The notes beneath the pieces are model-generated. The model had not been told where the DNA came from. It made no database searches and saw only the letters and a program-made list of their open reading frames with translations. Below, in pieces: positions 55,663-64,000 of a stretch of DNA of 64,000 bases. The DNA is from Fischerella sp. JS2 (lineage in GTDB: Bacteria > Cyanobacteriota > Cyanobacteriia > Cyanobacteriales > Nostocaceae): NCBI RefSeq assembly GCF_032393985.1, contig NZ_CP135918.1:6077724-6141723 (forward strand), written 5' to 3'. The number at the start of each line of letters is the position of its first letter. Positions within the stretch are counted from its first letter, which is position 1. A program made the position numbers and the translations under genes.

Positions 55663-57402
55663 ATGCTACAAGAATGGATACAAATAGCATTAACGCTACT
55701 AATTGTAGTAGTAATCACGCCCTTTTTTGGGCGCTATATGGCGCTTGTTTTCCAAGAACAACGGACTTTTCTCGACCCAATTGTGAACCCAATTGAGCAA
55801 GTGCTTTACTCTCTAATTGGTGTTAAGGCTAAAGACAATATGACAGGCTGGCAATATGCACGAGCCATTATCTACAGCAATATAGTGATGGGGTTGCTAA
55901 TTTTTTTCATCATAATGAATCAGGAATGGCTACCCCTAAACCCAACGAAAATTGGCGCGCCGACTTGGGACACAGCACTGCATACCACAATTTCCTTTAT
56001 TACTAACACCAACCAGCAGCATTATTCTGGTGAAACTTACATGAGTTACGCTAGTCAAATGTGGGGACTAGGATATCACATGTTTACCTCAGCAGCGACA
56101 GGAATAGCAGTAGCGATCGCCTTTATTCGCGGATTAACAGGTAGACCACTGGGTAATTTCTATGTAGATTTAATTCGCTCAATTACGCGGGTATTACTGC
56201 CAATTAGTATTGTCGGTGCGATCGCTTTTATGGCTGCTGGCGTTCCGGAAACATTAGCAGGTCCTGTAATTGTTCCTACTTTAGAAGATCCTAATATTAG
56301 TCAAGCGATCGCTCGTGGCCCTGTGGCTCACTATGAAATTATCAAAGAACTAGGCGAAAACGGTGGTGGTTTTTTTGCTATCAACTCTGCTCATCCATTT
56401 GAAAATCCCAATGGGTTTACTAATTTGATTCAGTTGGTAGCAATTCTTTCGATCCCAACCTCGCTGATTTACACCTATGGTATCTTCGCCAACAACATCA
56501 AACAAGCCTGGTTAGTTTATTGTATTCCCTTGGCAATCCTTATTGGTTTCATCATCATTACAGCCATTGGCGAATACAACGGAAATCCGGCTGTGAATAC
56601 TTTGTTGGGTAGCAACCAACCAAACCTTGAAGGTAAAGAAGTCAGATTTGGCTGGGCGCAATCTGCTTTATATGCAGCCATCACCACAGCCACAATGTGT
56701 GGTGCTGTCAATAGCATGCATGATTCGTATATGCCTAGTGGTGGTTTCGTCACCCTTGCCAACATGTTTCTGCAAATTGTATTTGGTGGACAAGGTACAG
56801 GAACAGCTTATTTATTTGCTTATTTAATCTTGGCAGTATTTGCTACAGGCTTGATGGTGGGACGCACACCAGAATTCTTGGGACGCAAAATTGAAAAGCG
56901 AGAAGTAGTGCTAGCCAGTTTCCTAATTTTGCTGGTTCATCCTATCGCCATTATGATCCCAGCAGCTATTGCTTTGGCATTTCCTGATCAACTGGCGGGA
57001 ACTAGTAATCCTGGTTTTCACGGCTTTGCCCAAGTCGTTTACGAATACGCTTCAGCTGCTGCCAACAACGGTTCCGGATTTGAAGGCTTAGCTGATTCTC
57101 AACCCTCTCCATTAGCGATCGCCACAGGTACAGCACCAACTACAACCGCCCTGTGGTGGAACCTTAGTACTTGTTTTAGTCTCCTAGCAGGACGTTATAT
57201 TCCAATTGTCGGTTTGCTCTTACTCGCAGATAGTATTTCCCGCAAGCAGCCAGTGCCTTTAACAACTGGTACACTGCGAACCGATACTAGATTATTTACG
57301 GGCGTAACCGCAGGCGTAATTTTGATCTTAGGTGCACTCACCTTCTTTCCCGTACTGGCATTTGGCCCAATTGGTGAGTTTTTTCAAATTCGTAATGGGT
57401 AA
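55663..57402 (+). CDS. kdpA: KdpA, potassium-binding channel subunit
   Basis: A 579-residue membrane protein with about ten segments, homologous to potassium channels. Selectivity-filter-like loops are [48 protein letters not shown] and [12 protein letters not shown]. It carries potassium into the cell at low external concentration. The length (E. coli 557) is normal. A C/T-rich spacer of 150 bases separates it from kdpB. No KdpD/KdpE pair is adjacent. Confidence 0.97.
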   Translation: MLQEWIQIALTLLIVVVITPFFGRYMALVFQEQRTFLDPIVNPIEQVLYSLIGVKAKDNMTGWQYARAIIYSNIVMGLLIFFIIMNQEWLPLNPTKIGAPTWDTALHTTISFITNTNQQHYSGETYMSYASQMWGLGYHMFTSAATGIAVAIAFIRGLTGRPLGNFYVDLIRSITRVLLPISIVGAIAFMAAGVPETLAGPVIVPTLEDPNISQAIARGPVAHYEIIKELGENGGGFFAINSAHPFENPNGFTNLIQLVAILSIPTSLIYTYGIFANNIKQAWLVYCIPLAILIGFIIITAIGEYNGNPAVNTLLGSNQPNLEGKEVRFGWAQSALYAAITTATMCGAVNSMHDSYMPSGGFVTLANMFLQIVFGGQGTGTAYLFAYLILAVFATGLMVGRTPEFLGRKIEKREVVLASFLILLVHPIAIMIPAAIALAFPDQLAGTSNPGFHGFAQVVYEYASAAANNGSGFEGLADSQPSPLAIATGTAPTTTALWWNLSTCFSLLAGRYIPIVGLLLLADSISRKQPVPLTTGTLRTDTRLFTGVTAGVILILGALTFFPVLAFGPIGEFFQIRNG

Positions 57403-57552
57403 TCGAGGATTAGGGGACAAGGGAGACAAGACAAGGAGGAGTAAATTCTACACTCCTCACACTCCCCCATCTCCCCCCAACCCCACAAAGTGGGGACCCC
57501 TAGCCCCCCACCTCTCCACCACCCCACTCCCTCACTTCAATAACTAAAATAT

Positions 57553-59703
57553 ATGGGAACAAAGACCAATTCATTCCCTCCTCGTCTGCCCCGTGTGCCG
57601 CAGGGAACTCGTGATTCGCGCAAGTACACTCCTAAAGCAGATATGCGGGGACTATATCAAAGGGCAATTAAAGAGTCATTTGTGAAACTCAATCCACGCA
57701 TAGCTGTGAAAAATCCAGTTATGTTTATTGTCTGGGTAGGAACCATTGTCACTTTTCTCGTCACCCTTGACCCGAATTTATTTGGAACTATACAACTTCC
57801 TGTAAACCAGCAACGTTTGTTAAACGGGTTGATTACTCTGATTTTATTTTTCACAGTTTTGTTTGCTAACTTTGCCGAAGCTGTGGCTGAAGGGCGGGGA
57901 AAGGCACAAGCAGATACTTTGAGGGCGACGCGATCAGATACAATTGCTCGTAAAATTCTGCCCGATGGTTCTATCCAAGAAGTGAATTCTACAGAACTGC
58001 GGCGGGGTGATTTAGTAAAAATCATTGCCAATGACATGATACCCGCCGATGGGGAAGTAATCGAAGGTATTGGCTCGGTGGATGAGTCTGCGATTACCGG
58101 GGAATCTGCCCCTGTACTCAAGCAACCAGGTACAGATATTGCTAGTTCTGTTACTGGTGGTACGCGGCTACTATCTGATGAATTGAAGATCCGGATCACC
58201 GCTGACCCTGGTCAAGGGTTTATTGACCGCATGATTTCTTTAGTAGAAGGGGCGGAACGTAGCAAAACTCCTAACGAAATCGCCTTAACAGTACTTTTAG
58301 CAGTCCTGACCCAGGTTTTCCTAATTGTCGTGGCAACAATTCCTCCCTTTGCTGCTTATGTTGCTAACTTTGTCAGTACATTGTACGGAGTAGAGGCAGG
58401 GAACAATCTGCGTGCTGGTGCTAGCATTGCTATTTTGATTTCACTATTAGTAGCATTAATTCCGACTACAATTGGCGGTTTGCTGAGTGCGATCGGTATT
58501 GCTGGGATGGATAGAGTTGCCCAATTTAACGTCATTGCTACCTCTGGTCGAGCCGTAGAAGCCTGTGGTGATATTAACAGTTTGGTATTAGATAAAACAG
58601 GTACAATCACCTTTGGCAATCGTATGGCCGATGAATTTATCCCCGTAAACGGCCACTCTGTAGAAGACATTGCCCAAGTATCCTTAGTTGCTAGCGTATT
58701 TGACAATACGCCAGAGGGTAGGTCAATTGTCAAACTTGCCCAAAACTTGGGTGCAAAGGCGGATTTTGATACTAGCATAGCTGAAGGCGTTGAGTTTTCT
58801 GCCAAAACCCGCATGAGTGGTACTAACTTACCTGATGGTAAACAAATCCGTAAAGGGGCAGTAGATGCAATCAAGGGGTTTGTGCGTTCTCGTGGGGGAA
58901 ATAGTACTTCTGAACTGGATGCAGCGTTTGAGCGAGTTTCCCATTTAGGTGGTACTCCCCTAGCAGTTTGCCAAAACGATGAGATTTTTGGTGTGATTTA
59001 CCTTAAAGATATCGTCAAGCCTGGTATAAAAGAACGATTTGACCAACTCCGCCGTATGGGTGTGCGTACTATTATGCTCACAGGTGACAATCGGATCACA
59101 GCCTCGGTAATTGCCCAAGAAGCAGGGGTTGATGATTTTATTGCTGAAGCGACTCCAGAAGACAAAATAGAAGTAATTCGTTCCGAACAGTCTCAAGGTA
59201 AGTTAGTAGCCATGACCGGAGACGGTACTAACGATGCACCAGCATTGGCTCAAGCAAACGTGGGTTTAGCAATGAACTCTGGTACACAAGCTGCCAAAGA
59301 AGCCGCCAATATGGTGGACTTGGACTCTGACCCTACAAAGCTCATTGACTTGGTGACTATCGGTAAACAATTATTAATTACCCGTGGGGCGTTGACGACG
59401 TTTTCTATTGCTAATGATATTGCCAAGTATTTCGCTATTATTCCTACTATCTTTGCAGCAGCTGGTATTGGCGCATTGAATATCATGGGGCTAAAAAGCG
59501 CTCAATCTGCCATTATTTCAGCTTTGATTTACAATGCCCTAATTATCCCAGTTCTTATTCCTTTGGCACTCAAAGGTGTAAAGTTTCGCCCTTTGACAGC
59601 AGATCAACTGCTACGCCGCAACATCTTTATATATGGTGTTGGCGGTATCATTGCACCTTTTATTGCTATCAAGTTGATTGATGTTATTTTGCCGTTGTCT
59701 TGA
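57553..59703 (+). CDS. kdpB: KdpB, ATP-hydrolysing subunit
   Basis: A 716-residue P-type ATPase, slightly longer than usual at the N-terminus (first 40 residues polar). The phosphorylated Asp is in [12 protein letters not shown] at residue 347, the actuator motif is [11 protein letters not shown], the hinge is [14 protein letters not shown] and the nucleotide site lies around [12 protein letters not shown]. Together with KdpA it drives high-affinity potassium uptake. The 20-base leader has no clear ribosome site. Confidence 0.97.
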   Translation: MGTKTNSFPPRLPRVPQGTRDSRKYTPKADMRGLYQRAIKESFVKLNPRIAVKNPVMFIVWVGTIVTFLVTLDPNLFGTIQLPVNQQRLLNGLITLILFFTVLFANFAEAVAEGRGKAQADTLRATRSDTIARKILPDGSIQEVNSTELRRGDLVKIIANDMIPADGEVIEGIGSVDESAITGESAPVLKQPGTDIASSVTGGTRLLSDELKIRITADPGQGFIDRMISLVEGAERSKTPNEIALTVLLAVLTQVFLIVVATIPPFAAYVANFVSTLYGVEAGNNLRAGASIAILISLLVALIPTTIGGLLSAIGIAGMDRVAQFNVIATSGRAVEACGDINSLVLDKTGTITFGNRMADEFIPVNGHSVEDIAQVSLVASVFDNTPEGRSIVKLAQNLGAKADFDTSIAEGVEFSAKTRMSGTNLPDGKQIRKGAVDAIKGFVRSRGGNSTSELDAAFERVSHLGGTPLAVCQNDEIFGVIYLKDIVKPGIKERFDQLRRMGVRTIMLTGDNRITASVIAQEAGVDDFIAEATPEDKIEVIRSEQSQGKLVAMTGDGTNDAPALAQANVGLAMNSGTQAAKEAANMVDLDSDPTKLIDLVTIGKQLLITRGALTTFSIANDIAKYFAIIPTIFAAAGIGALNIMGLKSAQSAIISALIYNALIIPVLIPLALKGVKFRPLTADQLLRRNIFIYGVGGIIAPFIAIKLIDVILPLS

Positions 59704-59745
59704 AAATGGGGGTTGGGGATTGGGCATCAAAACCTCAGTGTTTTA

Positions 59746-59976
59746 GTTCAAAGCGTGAAGTTTCGAGTTTTAAACCTGAATGTTCTGGTTTTAAGTGTGA
59801 AATTTGGAGTTTTAAACCTGAATGTTCTGGTTTTAAGTGTGAAATTTGGAGTTTTAAACCTGAATGTTCTGGTTTTAAGTGTGAAATTTGGAGTTTTAAA
59901 CTTGAATGTTCCTGTTTGAAGTGTGAAATTTGGAGTTTTAAACCTGAATGTTCTGGTTTTAAGTGTGAAATTCAGT
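59746..59976 (+). repeat. Eleven alternating 21-bp units (nested 42-bp repeat)
   Basis: Units of two types alternate: GTTTTAAACCTGAATGTTCT-G and GTTTTAAGTGTGAAATTTGG-A (each plus one base). Type A and B share GTTTTAA. Starts are at 59746, 59767, 59788 and every 21 bases to 59956. The array is open in two frames and lies between kdpB and the small kdp gene, about 230 bases in all. A CACAGATG-type repeat follows at 60055. Confidence 0.92.
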
Positions 59977-60212
59977 CAAATCCTCTTCCCTTCTGCCCTC
60001 AGCATAGCTGCCTTTTAAGAGTTAAAGCTGTGACCAAAATCGTATTTTATAAATCGAACACCGATGCACACGGATGCACACCGATAGACACAGATAGGTT
60101 ATTGGTGTGTCCACAATTTCAATGTTTTAGTGCAAAACTTGAAATTCCAGAATTGGAGATTAGTTAACAACTAACAATCAACTATCAACCACCAACTACC
60201 AACTATTTATTT

Positions 60213-60476
60213 ATGAAACCTATTCAACGCTACCCGATTTTATCTGACCAACTATTAGAAACTCTGACTGAAATTTGGTCTGCTAGCAAAAAACAAAAGC
60301 TGCCATTGTACTTGTTCATAGCCATGTGCTTGAACTTGGTGGTTGCACCTTTGGTGTTAGCTGCTGATCAACAGTTTTCTCGCACTCAAGCTTGGGCGTT
60401 GGGACTATTAGGAATAGTCACGGTTGCTCTTTCTATATATTTATTTTTTGTGATGTTTATACCGGAGAAATTCTAA
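60213..60476 (+). CDS. Small kdp subunit (KdpF/KdpG-like)
   Basis: An 87-residue protein with two hydrophobic segments (about residues 29-50 and 63-83). The C-terminal LGIVTVALSIYLFFVMFIPE resembles KdpF, which stabilises the complex; the 50-residue N-terminal extension with its own segment is cyanobacterial. I recall a gene named kdpG at this position in Anabaena kdp operons, which would fit. Its TAA stop overlaps the kdpC ATG by one base (TAATG), so the two are coupled. Confidence 0.75.
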   Translation: MKPIQRYPILSDQLLETLTEIWSASKKQKLPLYLFIAMCLNLVVAPLVLAADQQFSRTQAWALGLLGIVTVALSIYLFFVMFIPEKF

Positions 60477-61120
60477 TGAGTTTTACACGCGAAGCAAGTA
60501 GAGCAATTCGTTCTACTTTAGTACTTTGGATCATTACAGCTATTATTTATCCTTTCGTAATGATTGGGTTTGGACAAGTTGTGTTTCCAACTCAGGTGAA
60601 TGGTAGTCTAATCAGAAATACCCAAGGTGAAATAGTTGGTTCTGCTCTTGTTGGTCAACCTTTCACAAGCGATCGCTATTTTAACAGTCGCCCCAGTACC
60701 ACTAGCTATAGTACTGCTGACCCGAACAAGGATGAAGCCGGGGTATTAAAAACTGGAGTTTCCGGTGCTAGCAACTTGGCTCCTAGTAATCCAGCTTTGT
60801 TAGAACGTATTAAAGGTAACAATGATCCAGACCCCAGTAAACGGGTTGAAGGAGATTTTAATCGTCTCAAGAATGCAGGTGTGCAGCCTACAGCCGATTT
60901 AGTATACACCTCTGGTTCCAGTCTTGATCCCCACATTACTCCGGAGGCTGCTAAAGCGCAAATTGCACGAGTCGCCAAGGCGCGAGGAGTGCAGCCCCAG
61001 CAGTTGGAAACTTTGATAAACCAAAATATTGATGGTCGTTTTTTGAGTATTTTTGGTGAACCAGGAGTTAATGTCTTGAAGTTGAATCTGACTTTAGACG
61101 CATTGAAGCCTACAATCTAA
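60476..61120 (+). CDS. kdpC: KdpC, stabilising subunit
   Basis: A 214-residue protein with one N-terminal membrane segment (residues 14-36), then the conserved NTQGEIVGSALVGQPFTSDRYF... region with FNSRPSTTSY and a C-terminal QLETLINQNIDGRFLSIFGE. It joins KdpA and KdpB. The ATG at 60476 overlaps the stop of the small subunit; GGAG lies 11 bases upstream, inside that gene. No kdpD follows. Confidence 0.95.
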   Translation: MSFTREASRAIRSTLVLWIITAIIYPFVMIGFGQVVFPTQVNGSLIRNTQGEIVGSALVGQPFTSDRYFNSRPSTTSYSTADPNKDEAGVLKTGVSGASNLAPSNPALLERIKGNNDPDPSKRVEGDFNRLKNAGVQPTADLVYTSGSSLDPHITPEAAKAQIARVAKARGVQPQQLETLINQNIDGRFLSIFGEPGVNVLKLNLTLDALKPTI

Positions 61121-61223
61121 AATTAAGAGGTGAGTAAGACAGTTAACAGTTAACAGTAAGTAATAAAATTTGAAAACTGATAACTGATAACTGTTTACTG
61201 ACAACTGATAACTGAAAGTGATT

Positions 61224-61565
61224 ATGCTGATTGCAAAAACCGCTAAGAATATGCAAACTGTTTCTGTTGCACTCCCTTCTCAAACAGTTCAGCCCAGTCA
61301 ACCAAATTCGACAGGGCAAAGAAATGATCATATCGGCTTGTTTACATTAGTTTTCATTACTTCTTTGATAATTGGCTTTATTTTGGGAAAATATCAGTCT
61401 AATAGATACAAAAAGCAGCGTGACAAGCAAATGGCTCAGATCCTCAAAGAATTTGAAAACTTGAAACATCAACAAAAGATAATATCTAATACTGAGGAAC
61501 AGATGAGTCTTGAAAGGAGAAAGAAAATTGAAATGTTAGAGAGGATATGGAAAATCAAGCCTTAG
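61224..61565 (+). CDS. Small membrane protein with coiled coil, unknown
   Basis: A 113-residue protein from ATG 61224 (GTG 61218 is an alternative). After a 40-residue polar leader comes one membrane segment (about 42-62), then a charged helix with QRDKQMAQILKEFENLKHQQ and a C-terminal ERRKKIEMLERIWKIK. I know no family. The last 17 bases of this motif (TTAGAGAGGATATGGAA) recur downstream at 61601, a short duplication of the gene end. It lies 97 bases after kdpC. Confidence 0.65.
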   Translation: MLIAKTAKNMQTVSVALPSQTVQPSQPNSTGQRNDHIGLFTLVFITSLIIGFILGKYQSNRYKKQRDKQMAQILKEFENLKHQQKIISNTEEQMSLERRKKIEMLERIWKIKP

Positions 61566-61707
61566 AATAGATTTTTATTTAAATGAAAAGCAAATTAAAA
61601 TCTTAGAGAGGATATGGAAGAGTAAAATTTAATTATTGAATTTAAATCTTTTTATGATTCCCTTTATACGCCTTTTTACTTCTGTAACGATCGCTCTTAG
61701 TTAGTCC

Positions 61708-62691
61708 TCATGTTGAACTAGCAGTCTGCCTAGCAGTTTCTCGTAGCCGCTCCACATCGCGCATCGGTGGCGCACCAAACAGCCGCTTGTACTCCCGGTT
61801 GAAGTGCGAGGCATCGTCGTACCCCACTCGATAGGCAGCACTAGTAGCGTCAAGGTTTTCCCCCAGCATTAGACGGCGGGCCTCTTGGAGGCGCAGTTGC
61901 TTCTGGAATTGCAAGGGACTCATTGCAGTAACAGACTTGAAGTGATGGTGGAAGCCCGAGACACTCATTCCAAGCTCTCGGGCGATGCTTTCAATGCGAA
62001 GCGGTTGGTTAAAGTCTTTACGAAGTCGCTCGACGGCAAGAGCAATGTGGTGAGTGTAGCCACCTAGAACTGCAATCTGACGGAGCCGACTTCCTTGCTC
62101 TCCGATCAGGAGTCGGTAAATGATTTCCCGCTTAATCAGTGGTGCGAGAACATGAGCTTCAGCAGGGGAATCTAGAAGCCTGACGAGCCGCACCACAGCA
62201 TCCAATAGATTTGCATCCAACGAACTTACGTCAATCGCTTTCACATCAGCACGGTTACGTGATGAGGGATACCCTGCCTCGATCATGACTGAACCGACCA
62301 GGGTGGGGTCAAGATCGAGGCGAAGGCTAAGGAACGGTTGCGCCTTGGACGCTTGGAGAATTTGACTGACAATCGGCAGTTCGACCGTAGCAAGCAGATA
62401 ATGCAAAGGGTCATACTGATAGCGATCGCTGCCCAGAAGCACTTCTTTGCTGCCTTGAGCAATCACACAAAAGGCAGGGACAGAGACACTATGAAGGCAT
62501 TCCGCAGGCGAGGAGGTGCGGTTGAAGTGCAATCCTTTGAGCGGCTCAATCGTCCCATCATCACGGATAGCCCGTGCAATCCGCTCTTTCAGTTCGTCTC
62601 TGTTGGCTTGCGCTCTGTCTGCCTGGCGCTTTGCCTGCTGGTCGTTCATCAAATCCCTATCAGACGTTTCACTCGTTTTTGCAGCGTTCAT
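61708..62691 (-). CDS. AraC-family regulator with AraC_N domain
   Basis: A 327-residue regulator. The N-terminal AraC_N domain (about 50-200) contains SVPAFCVIAQGSKEVLLG and YLLATVELPIVSQI; the C-terminal pair of helix-turn-helix motifs is ESIARELGMSVSGFHHHFK and AYRVGYDDASHFNREYKRLFG. Such proteins usually control adjacent oxidoreductase genes. Base composition is more GC-rich than the rest of the window. Divergent from the cupin gene; the 300-base spacer shows no other feature. Confidence 0.93.
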   Translation of the reverse strand: MNAAKTSETSDRDLMNDQQAKRQADRAQANRDELKERIARAIRDDGTIEPLKGLHFNRTSSPAECLHSVSVPAFCVIAQGSKEVLLGSDRYQYDPLHYLLATVELPIVSQILQASKAQPFLSLRLDLDPTLVGSVMIEAGYPSSRNRADVKAIDVSSLDANLLDAVVRLVRLLDSPAEAHVLAPLIKREIIYRLLIGEQGSRLRQIAVLGGYTHHIALAVERLRKDFNQPLRIESIARELGMSVSGFHHHFKSVTAMSPLQFQKQLRLQEARRLMLGENLDATSAAYRVGYDDASHFNREYKRLFGAPPMRDVERLRETARQTASST

Positions 62692-62993
62692 TTCTAAGTT
62701 TTGCAGGATTGTACAACTATCTTAGACGATTGTTCTATTGCTTGCCCTCTAGGATTCCTAGAATAAAACTAAAGCAATGAAAAACGATTCCGGCTTCTGA
62801 TAAGCGTCTGGACTTTTATTCAAGAAAAAACTCAGTTTTGACAGGCAAGAGACTCGCCTACTGACAACCAAAACGGTATCAAGGCTAACCTTGCTGCTTA
62901 AAAAATTTCCATCTCTACCTATAGGCGATCAGTGTCCAATCGCAGAGATTGGGCTAGCAATTATGCAGGGCATCAAGTGAAGGAATTAAAAAA

Positions 62994-63389
62994 ATGGACA
63001 TCAAAAGAAGTGGCTCACAGCCTTCCACCAAAGGATCGGCTGAGTATTTTACCGGCACCGTTCGCATTGACCCTCTGTTCGAGGCACCCGATCCAGCACG
63101 CACGTCTGGAGCCAGTGTTACATTCGAGCCGGGCGCTCGGACAGCATGGCACACCCACCCGTTGGGCCAGACCCTAATCGTGACTGCTGGCTGCGGTCTT
63201 GCACAACGCTGGGGTGGTGCGATCGAGCAAATTCGGCCGGGGGACGTGATCTGGTTCTCGCCCGGTGAGAAGCATTGGCACGGCGCTACAGCAACTACGG
63301 CCATGACGCACATTGCCATTCAGGAGGCACTCGACGGCAAGCCCGTGGACTGGCTGGAAAAGGTCAGCGACGACCAATATCGCCAGTGA
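62994..63389 (+). CDS. Cupin-domain protein
   Basis: A 131-residue single cupin. Metal ligands: [20 protein letters not shown] (HxH...) and [16 protein letters not shown] (H). The length and the 'WHTHPLGQ' motif match small cupins found next to AraC regulators and SDRs in proteobacteria, some of which act as (R)-mandelonitrile-lyase-like enzymes; the reaction here is unknown. The codon use is GC-rich. Confidence 0.9.
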   Translation: MDIKRSGSQPSTKGSAEYFTGTVRIDPLFEAPDPARTSGASVTFEPGARTAWHTHPLGQTLIVTAGCGLAQRWGGAIEQIRPGDVIWFSPGEKHWHGATATTAMTHIAIQEALDGKPVDWLEKVSDDQYRQ

Positions 63390-63499
63390 TCTGCGTATCT
63401 GAAATTTTTGGGAGTCGAGATGCACATCCTTAGCTCAATTACACGGCAATAAATTGTAGAAATCAAGGCTTCCCGAATAAGCAACGCAAGGAGTAAAAA

Positions 63500-64000
63500 A
63501 TGGCAATGAACGAGAAGGGAAATTATACAGAAAAGGTTGCGTTTGTGACCGGAGCAGCGAACGGCATCGGTCGAGCTACAGCGCTGGCGTTTGCACGTGA
63601 AGGCGCTAATGTGGTGGTCGCTGACATTTTAGAACAGGGCAATCAAGAAACGGCCCATATGATCGAGGAACTCGGCGGGCGGGCGCTCGTCGTTAGGTGC
63701 GACGTGACGCGGGCCGAGAACGTGAAGGCGGCTCTGGACAAGACTATCGAGACCTTCGGGCGGCTGGACTTTGCATTCAACAACGCTGGTGTGGAGCAGA
63801 AGAAGGCAGTAACAGCGGAAATCGAAGAGGAAGAGTGGGATCGGATCGTAGACACCGACCTGCGCGGCGTTTTTCTGTGCATGAAGTATGAAATCCCCCT
63901 GATGCTCAAGCAAGGCAGCGGCGCAATCGTGAACACATCATCGGGTGCCGGCGTCATAGGCATCAAGGGCGGAGCCGCATATACCGCCGCAAAACACGGC
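63500..64000 (+). CDS. SDR oxidoreductase, cut by window end
   Basis: 167 codons are visible; the 3' end lies beyond the window. The cofactor motif is FVTGAANGIGRATALAF, then NNAGVEQKKAV, INTSSG-like IVNTSSGAGVIG, and the catalytic AAYTAAKHG (Tyr-x3-Lys) at the very end. It resembles glucose-1-dehydrogenase-type SDRs. AGGAG lies 7 bases before ATG 63500. GC-rich like the two preceding genes, and probably acquired with them. Confidence 0.9.
   Translation, partial: MAMNEKGNYTEKVAFVTGAANGIGRATALAFAREGANVVVADILEQGNQETAHMIEELGGRALVVRCDVTRAENVKAALDKTIETFGRLDFAFNNAGVEQKKAVTAEIEEEEWDRIVDTDLRGVFLCMKYEIPLMLKQGSGAIVNTSSGAGVIGIKGGAAYTAAKHG

Noticed and set aside
59746-59976. Possible CRISPR array
   Set aside because: Units are contiguous without unique spacers, and no cas gene is present anywhere in the window.
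59700-60167. 155-codon open frame overlapping the kdpB stop
   Set aside because: It is mostly the 21-bp repeat array read through, with a repeat-derived tail; I kept it only as a repeat with a possible leader-peptide idea.

Overview
The window comes from a filamentous, very probably heterocyst-forming cyanobacterium (order Nostocales; the genus cannot be named from sequence alone). The evidence is a photosystem II D2 gene, a BciB-type 8-vinyl reductase, a CGLD27 protein, a probable heterocyst frequency protein PatD, a probable carboxysome chaperone CcmS, frequent HIP1 octamers (GCGATCGC), and many intergenic heptamer repeats and palindromes of the kind seen in Nostoc relatives. Most of the window is AT-rich chromosome. 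The last 2.3 kb (AraC regulator, cupin, SDR) is clearly more GC-rich and looks acquired.

Layout. 0-6 kb: ABC-F ATPase, DUF1824 protein, prohibitin-like protein and an ABC exporter. 6-9.7 kb: CcmS-like protein, initiator tRNA, asparaginase, a CGLD27/RsfS/YqeK cluster and tRNA-Val. 10-12.8 kb: a phosphonate/phosphite-type ABC transporter (phnD-phnC-phnE) without catabolic genes. 13.5-20.4 kb: uroporphyrinogen-III synthase-like protein, WD40 protein, BciB, an SDR, an unknown membrane protein and an amidohydrolase. 20.4-22.9 kb: a transposase scar, then a TetR regulator fused to a degenerate tyrosine-recombinase-like domain, divergent from a delta-9 fatty acid desaturase, with paired palindromic operators between them. 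23-31 kb: pentapeptide-repeat proteins, a TPR lipoprotein, an HGSNAT-like acyltransferase, fasciclin, a broken panE, and an iron/redox set (Rieske, ferritin-like, Fur family). 31-39 kb: PhoD-like phosphatase, FAD oxidoreductase, peroxiredoxin, saccharopine dehydrogenase-like protein and a CrtO-like carotenoid enzyme. 39.5-47 kb: foldback elements, an IS630 copy, a monocistronic psbD, an ECF-type ATPase, a NYN nuclease, tRNA-Asn, an aminotransferase and an intact IS1 copy with target duplication. 46.8-53 kb: a radical SAM protein of the tetraether-synthase-like group with a small membrane partner, the Rel/SpoT enzyme, PatD and an EamA transporter. 53-61 kb: a NarL-type two-component pair divergent from kdpA-kdpB-(kdpF/G-like)-kdpC, with a striking nested tandem repeat between kdpB and the small subunit. 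61.7-64 kb: the GC-rich AraC/cupin/SDR island.

The candidates most worth following are the TetR-recombinase fusion with its operators, the Tes-like radical SAM pair, the kdp repeat array, the small foldback element with a 12-bp flanking duplication, and the palindrome-controlled ferritin/Rieske/Fur group. Several dispersed repeat families supply stop codons, 5' leaders or protein tails of adjacent genes.
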